From contig CALITV010000073.1 of NCBI GenBank assembly GCA_938048925.1, positions 1-9,906 on the forward strand: a DNA stretch of 9,906 nucleotides. Direction: 5' to 3'. The translations under genes and the position numbers were made by a program. Source of the DNA: an uncultured bacterium. Lineage in GTDB: Bacteria > UBP6 > UBA1177 > JAKLFG01. Under the pieces are notes generated by a model that searched no databases, had not been told where the DNA came from, and saw nothing but the letters and a program-made list of their open reading frames with translations. Shown here in pieces: positions 1 to 6,681 of this stretch. Position 1 is the first letter of the stretch. The number at the start of each line of letters is the position of its first letter.

Positions 1-971
1 ACGAGGACCAGATTTTCCTGCGCCCCGATTCTCTTCACTCTGCCGGCAGCACCGGCGCGTCCCGCCTCCGGTTCCCGTTTGACGAAGAAAGAAACCCTGA
101 TTCCAGCCTCCGCCTCCTCCCACGGCAATTCGTAGAGATCGCTCAGGTGAAAGAAAAACTCCCGCCCGTCATCGCCTTTGACGAAACCGTATCCCTTTTC
201 TCGGACTACTTTACAGATCTCCCCGGTAAGCGCCTCGCCCACCGGCTCGTACGCCGGCGTCTCGTTCGCCGTGCCGTCGCGTCGGAAGATGCCCGCATCG
301 TCGCCGTTCCACGAACGTTGTTGCCCTGCGAAGCGCCGACGGCAGTCATCGCAATAGAAGGGGCGTCCTTTGCGCGGCGGGAAATCGCTCCACACTTTAC
401 GGTCCCCCTGATGCAGCGGCGACTGGCACTCGGCAACATAGCGCTCCGAACGAGAGCCGATCTGCGGAACGATGTCGGAAAGCCATATTATATCGGCGTC
501 TCGAAGCGGCTCCGCCGATGGTTCGAGGTACACCGCGTCACAGCGCGCCCCTTCACTGGCCAACACCACGCGTTTTCCGAAGCGTCGCACCTGACGGAGC
601 GCCGGCGCGAGATCGGCGTTGCCGGTAACCACCACCGCAATGTCGTAGCAATGCGGCAGAGCGGCATACCCGCAGAGCGAGGCGGCAAACGCGGCGCAGG
701 TCTCCCCCCGCGTCATACCGACGACCGCCTCCCCGTAAAAGTGCCGGCCGAGCGTCTTGAGGAACGCTCCCGCTTCCCCGTCGCCGATCGTACGAAACAC
801 GAAAATTCTCACCACATCGCTCCGATCGGTGCGCAGGAAGAAGGCCGCCTCTTCCCCGAGCGCTTTCGCAAGGCGACGACGATCCATCACCCCTTCTTCG
901 GAAGGAAGCGATAATGTCTCGGAAACACTTTCGAGCCAATCTTCATCGAGAAACACCATTACACGAACCAT
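1..971 (-). CDS. NYN (LabA-like) / zinc-finger-like / cold-shock domain protein, partial at 3' end
   Basis: Read on the minus strand from ATG at 971, with GGAG about 6 bases upstream; open through 323 codons to the window edge with no stop, so the C-terminus is missing. Residues about 1-170 look like a NYN/LabA (DUF88, PIN-fold) domain: an early hydrophobic strand ending in FLDED, then AVVVTGNADLAPALRQ (about 112-127), GKRVVL (132-137) and a late DADIIWLSDI. The family is thought to act as metal-dependent ribonucleases, but the usual Asp-x-Asn start and TGDSD motif are altered here (LDED, TGNAD), so catalysis is uncertain. Residues about 182-210 hold C-x4-H followed by GRPFYCDDC, resembling a short zinc-binding module. 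Residues about 248-315 are a cold-shock domain, with KGYGFV matching RNP1 and FFFH matching RNP2. Inference: an RNA-binding and possibly RNA-cleaving protein. The domain order is seen directly; activity is not. The opposite-strand reading frame at 147-914 is a shadow. Confidence 0.82.
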   Translation of the reverse strand, partial: MVRVMVFLDEDWLESVSETLSLPSEEGVMDRRRLAKALGEEAAFFLRTDRSDVVRIFVFRTIGDGEAGAFLKTLGRHFYGEAVVGMTRGETCAAFAASLCGYAALPHCYDIAVVVTGNADLAPALRQVRRFGKRVVLASEGARCDAVYLEPSAEPLRDADIIWLSDIVPQIGSRSERYVAECQSPLHQGDRKVWSDFPPRKGRPFYCDDCRRRFAGQQRSWNGDDAGIFRRDGTANETPAYEPVGEALTGEICKVVREKGYGFVKGDDGREFFFHLSDLYELPWEEAEAGIRVSFFVKREPEAGRAGAAGRVKRIGAQENLVL

Positions 972-1014
972 TTTCAACTCCTTTTTTCAGCCCTTGTCGG
1001 TCTCGGTGGAGGAT

Positions 1015-1042
1015 ATGTTAGCAAACACCGGCCGGTTTTCAA
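1015..1042 (-). promoter_or_regulatory. Probable sigma-70 promoter of the NYN/cold-shock gene
   Basis: Minus strand TTGAAA (1037-1042), 16-base spacer, TAACAT (1015-1020). This would start RNA near 1008 and leave a leader of about 37 bases before the ATG at 971. The spacer contains a perfect 10-bp palindrome, ACCGGCCGGT, at 1027-1036, directly beside the -35 box. The position is well suited to the gene, but the -10 box is only a partial match. Confidence 0.45.
1027..1036. repeat. 10-bp palindrome inside promoter spacer
   Basis: ACCGGCCGGT is its own reverse complement and sits between the predicted -35 and -10 boxes of the NYN/cold-shock gene, also just past the end of the activase gene. It could be an operator where a dimeric regulator blocks RNA polymerase. 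It has no loop, so it is a poor terminator. A 10-bp palindrome can occur by chance in G+C-rich DNA. Confidence 0.35.
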
Positions 1043-1076
1043 AGAAAAATCAGGGGAACACTGCCGCCGGAAGCCA

Positions 1077-4000
1077 TCAATCCGCGGCATCCATCCTCAT
1101 TTCGGATATACCGGGCTCGTCGAAATCGGTGTGGTCCCCATCCCCGACGATGGTTTTCAGCATTGCACTCACTTTATCGTTGATATCGAGATCGCCGTCA
1201 TAGAATTGCGTGAGGATGGGTATGCCCAAGACATCCTTCAGTTCAAGGAACAACGAACTGGTAATGGTTCCCGGCATACAACCGAACGGTGCGGTGTTCA
1301 CCACCATCCGCGCCCCCTGCCGCGCAAAGAGAATGGTGCGTCCTACCGTAAGTATCGCCTCGCCGGAGAAATCGAGCGGCAGATAGCGGCTTCCTGCGGC
1401 AATGACTTCCTGCATTGACGGCTCATGCCTATCGGCGAGAAGGCGCTCCGCCGTGCGGTAATAACTTTTCTCGATCTGGCGGAAATAAAGGTTCTTGATG
1501 AGCGATTCTCCTTGCCCGAAGAGTGAAAGACCTTGTTGTTTCGCCATATAGTGTTGCAGGTAGATCGTGTAGGATATCCACTCGTGAACGGGCGCGAGCC
1601 ATGCCTCGCCGCCGCTCCGTTCGATGACGCGGATAAGGTCACCGTTGGCAAATCGGTTACACCGGACATAGATCTCGCCGACGATACCGACGAGCGGACG
1701 CTGTTCGTGCGACCGTGGAATGCCGGCAAAGTCCTCGACCACCATCGGCAAGGAATGGCGCAAATCGCGTCCCGCCTCGAGTTCTTTTTCCAGAAGGCGC
1801 AGGCTTTTCTCGAACAACTCATCGGTATCGCCGGCCGTTATCTCGTACGGGCGTATCTTGGTCGCAAGTTTTACCAAGATGTCGCCGGCGAGAAGCCCAT
1901 GCATCATCATGCGGCGGGTTTCCTCGTCAATACCTTGATAACTGTTGAGGCTTGAAGGCGCGAGTATCTCCATCGCGTCGAGCCCGGCATTCCAAAACGC
2001 CTTTCGCTCGAGCAGGTTGTATTGACCGAACCGACACGGCCCCTCGGCGGTCGGCATGAACAGAATGTGGTCATGGCCGTTTCCCCCTTTCAAGGCCTTC
2101 TTCACCATGGCACCGAGCGTCAGCGTCATGGGAAGACACTCGCAGCCGCGCGAGTGACGCTTCCCCAAGAAGAGATCTTCTTCGTCCTCGGGCTGAAGCG
2201 CCTGCGATTCGATACCGGCCGCTCGGAACGCGGCGGCGAACAGGCGCGAGGTCGCTTCGTGCATCGGCGGTATCCAGAGCGTCCCTTTTGAAAGGTCCAC
2301 TCTCCGGCTCGCGGTGAAGATATCGGGCATGGTGGGGCGCCCGGCGTGCTTCATGGTGCGGCGGCGTTTCTCGAACGAATGGACGACATCCATGAAGGCC
2401 TCGACGCGGGTGCGGTAGCCACCGTCCGAGTCGTGTTCGTCGAATTCGAGGATGAGCATCGGCTTGCCCTTCATCTCCTCTTCGACATAACTGAGAAGAA
2501 ACGAGTCGGGTCCGCAATTGAAGTTCGAGAGATAGATGAGATACAATCCGTCGGTCGCGCGCACCCGTTTGGCCGCCGCGATTATCTTCTGGCCGTAGTT
2601 CCAGAAGACATTGAAATAGTTCGTGTCGGCAAGGCCCGCGATATCGAGTTCGAGCGCGTCTATCGGCACGACATCGTATCCCATCGCTGCGATCGCCTCG
2701 GGAATGCCGAGGTTGACGCCGCGGTCATGTATGTTGTAGGGACGGCCGACGATGACGAAAACCGGCTTGTCTCGCGCGAGTCGTTCGGCGATGGTCCGTT
2801 CGCCCTCTCGCCGGATCTCAGCGGAAACTGCATCCCACGCCGCCCGGGCCGCTACGAACGCCTTTTCGACCTCCTTTCGTTTCACCGGTATCTCTTCGGC
2901 AACGGCCTCATGGATCATGCGGGCGATCCGTTCGGGCGGCAGGCGCAGGTCGATGACCGGTGTCATGAACCGGAGACCGCCGCGGCCGCTCCGTTCGGCA
3001 AACGAGCGGATCACCGACGGACTGCTCTCGACATAGGGGCAGAAGAAACTGAAGGCGGTTGACATCTGTTGTTTCTCGCTGATGTAGTAAGGATGAAATA
3101 CGAGCGCGTTCTGAGAGAAGAGCGTCACCGCGTGGCCGATCGCGACCTTCGCCGGATAACAGAAGTCTCCGGTCGCGAGCCGCGCCGCCTCGGCGCGCAC
3201 TGCGGCGGTCGTATGGGGCGCCGACAGGCGCGCTTCGTAGCCGAGCAGGGCGAAGAATCTGCGCCAGAGCGGGTAATAGGTGTGATTCGCGAGTGTGTGC
3301 GGTATGTGCACGACGCCTTTCGTTTCTCCCGGTTCTTCCTCTTCGGCCTTTCGATAGAAAAGAGTGTTGCGCCGCCGGAACGCCTCATACTGCGGCAGGT
3401 CGCGGCGCCGCTCTTCCCCCGGTTCGCGGCCGCACATGTGACCCCATGAGGCACGAACGCCGTCGCCGCGCGTCACCGTGTTGATGCGGCAGTAGTTGAG
3501 GCACAGACGGCAGGTCTCGCTGCCGGTCGTCACTCCGAGGGTCGGCGCCTTCTCTCCCACGAACCGCGTCGCCGTCCCTTTCTCACGCACCGCGTCGAGC
3601 GCAATGAGCGCCGCGCCGATGGAGCCCATCACATGGCAGAAGGGCGACACGACCACCTCGACGCCGAGAAGATTCTCCAAGGCCGCGACGAGACCTTTGT
3701 TCCGCGCTGTCGCCCCTTGGAAATGGACCCGCGTCCGGCTCACCGCACGGTTCCCCACCACCTTCGTGAGATAGTTCTGTATCACCGAATAAAGCACCGC
3801 CGCGAGCGCCTCCTGCTTGGTGTACCCTTGCTTCAGGATCGCGCGGAGGTCCTGCTCCATGAACACCGTGCACCGGTCGCTCGTCACCGGCGGCGCAACG
3901 TGTTCGGTCACCTTCCCGATGCGATCGAGGTCGTACCCGAGTTTCCGCGCCTGCTCCTCCACAAAACTGCCGGTCCCCGCCGCGCAGACATAGTTCATGT

Positions 4001-5276
4001 TCACATCGCAAACCAGCCCGTCCTCGAGCCGTATGTACTTCGAATCCTGTCCCCCGATCTCGAAGACCGTCTCCACCGATGGATCGAAGAACGCGGCGCC
4101 GGTCCCGTGCGCCGTTATCTCGTTCACGATTGTGTCGGCCCCGAATACCTCGCCCACCAGTTTCCGCCCGCTCCCCGTCGTCCCGAAGGCCGCGATACGT
4201 ACTGCACGACCGCCGAACAGCCGGTAGAACCCGGCGAAGATACGCCGCGCCGCCTCGATGGGATCGCCCGCCGTCTTCCGGTAGAGGTCGAGCAGCGGCC
4301 GTCGTGTCGCCGCGTCGAGCGCCACGAGTTTCGTCGAGGTCGAACCAATGTCGAGTCCGAGCGCAACCGACTCGACACCGTCGAGCGCCTCGTGGAGGCG
4401 TGCCTCGTTCCCCTCCGCGTCAATGTGAGGAGCCGCGAATGTTGGATAGGTGCTCTTGTGCAGAGTAAGCGACGGCATCTTCTTCGTGTAGCGGTCGAGC
4501 CCTTTCGCCGTGAGATCAATGTCCCGCTTCGCCATACCCGGCACCTGCGCCGCCCCCATCGCAATAAAACCGGCGGGATCCTTCGGAATCGTCCACTCGA
4601 CCCGCGGATAGAGACGCCGAAGCCACTTCACTACCTCGGCGTTCAAGGCAACCCCGCCAATGAACACTATCTTCCCATACACCTCCTCGCCGCGGAAGAG
4701 CGTATTCATTGCCGAAACCGCAAGCGCCCGACACAATCCGGCCCACATCTCCTCGCGGCTCCGCCCTTCCTGCTGGTGATGAATGAGATCGCTCTTGGCG
4801 AATACCGTGCACCGCGACGCCACCGTCGGCGGCTCTTCAACCGACATCTCTCCGATTGCCTCGATATCTATCCCCAACCGCTCCGCCTGCTCCTCAAGGA
4901 ACAGCCCCGTACCCGCCGCACACAAGGCATTCTGCGCGATGTCCGCTATCTTCCCGTCACGGAACGAATAGAGCGTCAGCGACGACCCGCCGATGTCCAG
5001 CACCCGCAGAAAACCGCTGCGCCCGACACCGAGACGCTCGAGTCCCTTCGATACGGCCCGGCTCTCTTCTACCACTTCTCCTCCCGCAGCCGCGCAAAAC
5101 TCCTTCGCTCCTTTACCCGTGAACGAAAAGCGGCTCTCCTCAACGCACGCGCCGATGAACGCCGTGATCCTCTCGAATATCCTGCCACCATGACGGACTC
5201 GTTCCGCCACCCTCCCCGAAGAAAGATCGTGAATCGTCAGAAAGGTCGTGCCGATGTCGATGCCGTAGTTGCGCAT
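1077..5276 (-). CDS. Fused acyl-CoA dehydratase activase / 2-hydroxyacyl-CoA dehydratase-like protein (BcrAD-BadFG x2, DUF2229, HgdB-like)
   Basis: 1399 residues from ATG at 5276. The frame extends upstream to TTG 5330, but that codon lies upstream of the -10 box; ATG 5276 follows GGTGA at 5-base spacing and begins MRNYGIDIGTT, as the family does. First ASKHA ATPase domain, about 1-260: GIDIGTT (5-11), DIGGSS (94-99), CAAGTG (119-124), RCTVFAKSDL (155-164). Second, about 303-565: LGLDIGSTSTK (306-316), EIGGQDSKY (406-414), CAAGTG (431-436), RCTVF (468-472). In the homodimeric activase HgdC the equivalent cysteines hold a [4Fe-4S] cluster between subunits; both halves here keep both (C119, C156, C431, C469). 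Next, CRLCLNYC (589-596) and C615, then a DUF2229-type region with HTLANHTYYP and DFCYPAK. The C-terminal half resembles dehydratase subunits: VGRPYNIHD, NFNCGPDSF (C921), GCECLP (C1045, C1047), EGPCRFGQY (C1081), FGCMPGT (C1333). Family members use ATP to drive low-potential electron transfer to an Fe-S acceptor. The substrate of this long form is unknown. No partner dehydratase, electron-transfer or CoA-transferase gene is beside it. Confidence 0.94.
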   Translation of the reverse strand: MRNYGIDIGTTFLTIHDLSSGRVAERVRHGGRIFERITAFIGACVEESRFSFTGKGAKEFCAAAGGEVVEESRAVSKGLERLGVGRSGFLRVLDIGGSSLTLYSFRDGKIADIAQNALCAAGTGLFLEEQAERLGIDIEAIGEMSVEEPPTVASRCTVFAKSDLIHHQQEGRSREEMWAGLCRALAVSAMNTLFRGEEVYGKIVFIGGVALNAEVVKWLRRLYPRVEWTIPKDPAGFIAMGAAQVPGMAKRDIDLTAKGLDRYTKKMPSLTLHKSTYPTFAAPHIDAEGNEARLHEALDGVESVALGLDIGSTSTKLVALDAATRRPLLDLYRKTAGDPIEAARRIFAGFYRLFGGRAVRIAAFGTTGSGRKLVGEVFGADTIVNEITAHGTGAAFFDPSVETVFEIGGQDSKYIRLEDGLVCDVNMNYVCAAGTGSFVEEQARKLGYDLDRIGKVTEHVAPPVTSDRCTVFMEQDLRAILKQGYTKQEALAAVLYSVIQNYLTKVVGNRAVSRTRVHFQGATARNKGLVAALENLLGVEVVVSPFCHVMGSIGAALIALDAVREKGTATRFVGEKAPTLGVTTGSETCRLCLNYCRINTVTRGDGVRASWGHMCGREPGEERRRDLPQYEAFRRRNTLFYRKAEEEEPGETKGVVHIPHTLANHTYYPLWRRFFALLGYEARLSAPHTTAAVRAEAARLATGDFCYPAKVAIGHAVTLFSQNALVFHPYYISEKQQMSTAFSFFCPYVESSPSVIRSFAERSGRGGLRFMTPVIDLRLPPERIARMIHEAVAEEIPVKRKEVEKAFVAARAAWDAVSAEIRREGERTIAERLARDKPVFVIVGRPYNIHDRGVNLGIPEAIAAMGYDVVPIDALELDIAGLADTNYFNVFWNYGQKIIAAAKRVRATDGLYLIYLSNFNCGPDSFLLSYVEEEMKGKPMLILEFDEHDSDGGYRTRVEAFMDVVHSFEKRRRTMKHAGRPTMPDIFTASRRVDLSKGTLWIPPMHEATSRLFAAAFRAAGIESQALQPEDEEDLFLGKRHSRGCECLPMTLTLGAMVKKALKGGNGHDHILFMPTAEGPCRFGQYNLLERKAFWNAGLDAMEILAPSSLNSYQGIDEETRRMMMHGLLAGDILVKLATKIRPYEITAGDTDELFEKSLRLLEKELEAGRDLRHSLPMVVEDFAGIPRSHEQRPLVGIVGEIYVRCNRFANGDLIRVIERSGGEAWLAPVHEWISYTIYLQHYMAKQQGLSLFGQGESLIKNLYFRQIEKSYYRTAERLLADRHEPSMQEVIAAGSRYLPLDFSGEAILTVGRTILFARQGARMVVNTAPFGCMPGTITSSLFLELKDVLGIPILTQFYDGDLDINDKVSAMLKTIVGDGDHTDFDEPGISEMRMDAAD

Positions 5277-5312
5277 GCCCGTCACCCGAGAGCATTTGGG
5301 AAGAGTAATAAC

Positions 5313-5340
5313 ATTGTACAATAAAAACAAACGGTTGCAA
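5313..5340 (-). promoter_or_regulatory. Sigma-70-type promoter of the activase gene
   Basis: Minus strand TTGCAA (5335-5340), 16-base spacer, TACAAT (5313-5318; 5 of 6 to TATAAT). Predicted start near 5306 gives a leader of about 30 bases to the ATG at 5276. The local AT-rich stretch stands out from the G+C-rich surroundings. This promoter is the main reason for rejecting the upstream TTG 5330 start. Confidence 0.6.
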
Positions 5341-5351
5341 CTGTTTCAGGC

Positions 5352-5365
5352 GTGCGGTTCCGCAC
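5352..5365. repeat. Inverted repeat GTGCGG-N2-CCGCAC upstream of the activase promoter
   Basis: Two perfect 6-base arms with a 2-base centre, 11 bases upstream of the predicted -35 box and centred near -52 from the predicted start. No T-run follows on either strand, so it is unlikely to be a terminator. Its placement is typical of an activator-binding site, but no regulator is encoded in the window and the site is not one I recognise. Confidence 0.4.
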
Positions 5366-5432
5366 CACCAAAAGGGCGAGGGGGAAAGGATGGTTAGCGA
5401 AGAAGAACCTGTTATCACGAAATAAACTGTTC

Positions 5433-5472
5433 GGTAACGCACGGTTGTTCAAAGGAAGGAAACCGAGTTACC
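5433..5472. repeat. Interrupted inverted repeat between yeaH and the activase gene
   Basis: Outer arms GGTAAC (5433-5438) and GTTACC (5467-5472), inner arms CGGTT (5442-5446) and AACCG (5461-5465), with an asymmetric 3-versus-1 base internal loop and a 14-base apical loop. On the minus strand it lies about 25 bases after the first hairpin behind yeaH and is followed by a mildly T-rich stretch (CAGTTTATTTCG). It could be a back-up terminator, a 3'-end stabilising structure, or part of a leader. Confidence 0.35.
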
Positions 5473-5492
5473 TCACAGTAAGGAGGGAGGCG

Positions 5493-5511
5493 AAAATGTT
5501 CGTGCCGAACA
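5493..5511 (-). terminator. Short intrinsic-terminator-like hairpin after yeaH
   Basis: TGTTCG-TGC-CGAACA (5497-5511) forms a perfect 6-bp stem with a 3-base loop, starting one base after the yeaH stop codon (TAG, 5512-5514). On the minus strand it is followed by TTTT (5496-5493) and then CG. The stem and T-run are short, so termination may be partial. The activase gene could therefore receive some read-through as well as use its own promoter. Confidence 0.45.
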
Positions 5512-6672
5512 CTATCCCACCAGTTTCCTGATTCCTTCGATGATTCGCGGTTCGTCGGCGTCGGCCGCGGCAAAGGCGTCGAGTTTGATGAGTTTGGGCT
5601 TCTGCTTGAGAAAACTGGCCCGCTCAATAGTCCGCTCGACCGTCGTCTCGGTATCGGCACCACTCTTGGCGACCGTTATGCCGATGCGGTTCGCGAAGGA
5701 GAGTGTCTTTTCTATCGCTTCGGTGAGTTCTTTCCCGGAGCTGTCCCAATCATCGCCGTCGGTCCCATAAAAAACATAGATGTTGTAGTCCACGGCAAGT
5801 CGTTCGGTCTCGACGATCTTGTTCACCAGCTCGAAGGCCGGAGCACACCGGGTGCCGCCCGAAACACTCGATTTATAGTAGGTGTAGAAATCGGGGACCT
5901 CCTTCGCCTCGGTGTCGTGGAGAATGAAGCGGGGGATGACATTGTTTTGATACTGGTACATGAGCCACGCGTAGAGGAGCAGATGCTGGAGACTCACCAC
6001 CTCGGTCGGGCGCCCTTCCATCGAGCCGGAATAGTCACGCAGAAAGAAGACGACCGCCTGCGTTTCGAAATCCTTTTCGGGCGACAGGATGCGATAGACC
6101 TGCTCACGCGGCCCAACCACGAGATCCTCTGGGTTCACCTGCTCACCGGGAATGATGGTGCCGAGTTGAATATTCGTCTCGACGATGCGGCGTATGGTCG
6201 CCTTCTTGTCGAGCAGTTGTCCGAAACCGCGGTTGCGGTCGGTGAGGTCGTAGGTGTACTTGTTGAAGGCACGTCGTTTTCCTTTGTCCTTGAGATTGGG
6301 CAGGTGAAACTTCTCGGTGAGCACCTTGCCGAGATCATACGCCTCGCTGGTAAGGTCGTGTTCGCCCCCCTCTCCCTTCCCTGCACCACTTCCTTCGCCT
6401 TCCTGCGGCTCGGCGGGCGCCTCGCCGAGGACATCGCCCTCTTTCCCATCACCCGAACCGCCGGTCGGACTCCCCTCGCCGTCCTCGGTCACCGAGTCGT
6501 CGTGGTAGAACTTCGGCTCGGTCGTCGTCGGGACCACGACGACCTGCGCCTTCTTGCCCGGAAGCGGTTTGGTGAGACGCCCCAGCCGGATCCGGCGCGG
6601 AAAGCCGTCGGCCTCGCGTTGTTTATCGTGCTCGAGCAGTTCGTCGAGCGTTTTCAGGAACAGCGACAGCAT
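5512..6672 (-). CDS. yeaH: YeaH/YhbH-type DUF444 protein with von Willebrand A-like domain
   Basis: 386 residues, ATG at 6672, stop TAG at 5512. The start is 9 bases after the prkA stop and its Shine-Dalgarno is weak, suggesting translational coupling. Residues 1-60 are basic and hydrophobic; about 64-106 form a low-complexity Gly/Glu/Ser linker. From about 203 there is a vWA-like fold: FLRDYSGSM (210-218) gives the D-x-S-x-S metal site (D213, S215, S217), SGGTR (271-275) supplies the conserved Thr, and GTDGDDWD (303-310) the acidic loop seen in DUF444 proteins as ASDGDNW. E. coli YeaH and B. subtilis YhbH are encoded next to PrkA (YeaG) and linked to nitrogen starvation, stress survival or sporulation; the molecular role is not settled. 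Length is slightly below E. coli YeaH. The family call is secure; the symbol is by homology and position. Confidence 0.92.
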   Translation of the reverse strand: MLSLFLKTLDELLEHDKQREADGFPRRIRLGRLTKPLPGKKAQVVVVPTTTEPKFYHDDSVTEDGEGSPTGGSGDGKEGDVLGEAPAEPQEGEGSGAGKGEGGEHDLTSEAYDLGKVLTEKFHLPNLKDKGKRRAFNKYTYDLTDRNRGFGQLLDKKATIRRIVETNIQLGTIIPGEQVNPEDLVVGPREQVYRILSPEKDFETQAVVFFLRDYSGSMEGRPTEVVSLQHLLLYAWLMYQYQNNVIPRFILHDTEAKEVPDFYTYYKSSVSGGTRCAPAFELVNKIVETERLAVDYNIYVFYGTDGDDWDSSGKELTEAIEKTLSFANRIGITVAKSGADTETTVERTIERASFLKQKPKLIKLDAFAAADADEPRIIEGIRKLVG

Positions 6673-6681
6673 GGTATTTCA

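Noticed and set aside
147..914. 255-codon plus-strand open frame
   Set aside because: Antisense to the NYN/cold-shock gene, which has a ribosome site and recognisable domains. The plus-strand product is Arg-rich and has no motif.
3633..5324. 563-codon open frame on the plus strand
   Set aside because: It lies wholly antisense to the activase gene, whose domains and motifs are unmistakable. Its Arg/Pro/His-rich translation has no recognisable motif, as expected from the opposite strand of G+C-rich coding DNA.
5277..5330. Longer activase start at TTG 5330
   Set aside because: The codon is upstream of the predicted -10 box and the extra 18 residues do not resemble the family; ATG 5276 begins with the conserved YGIDIGTT strand.
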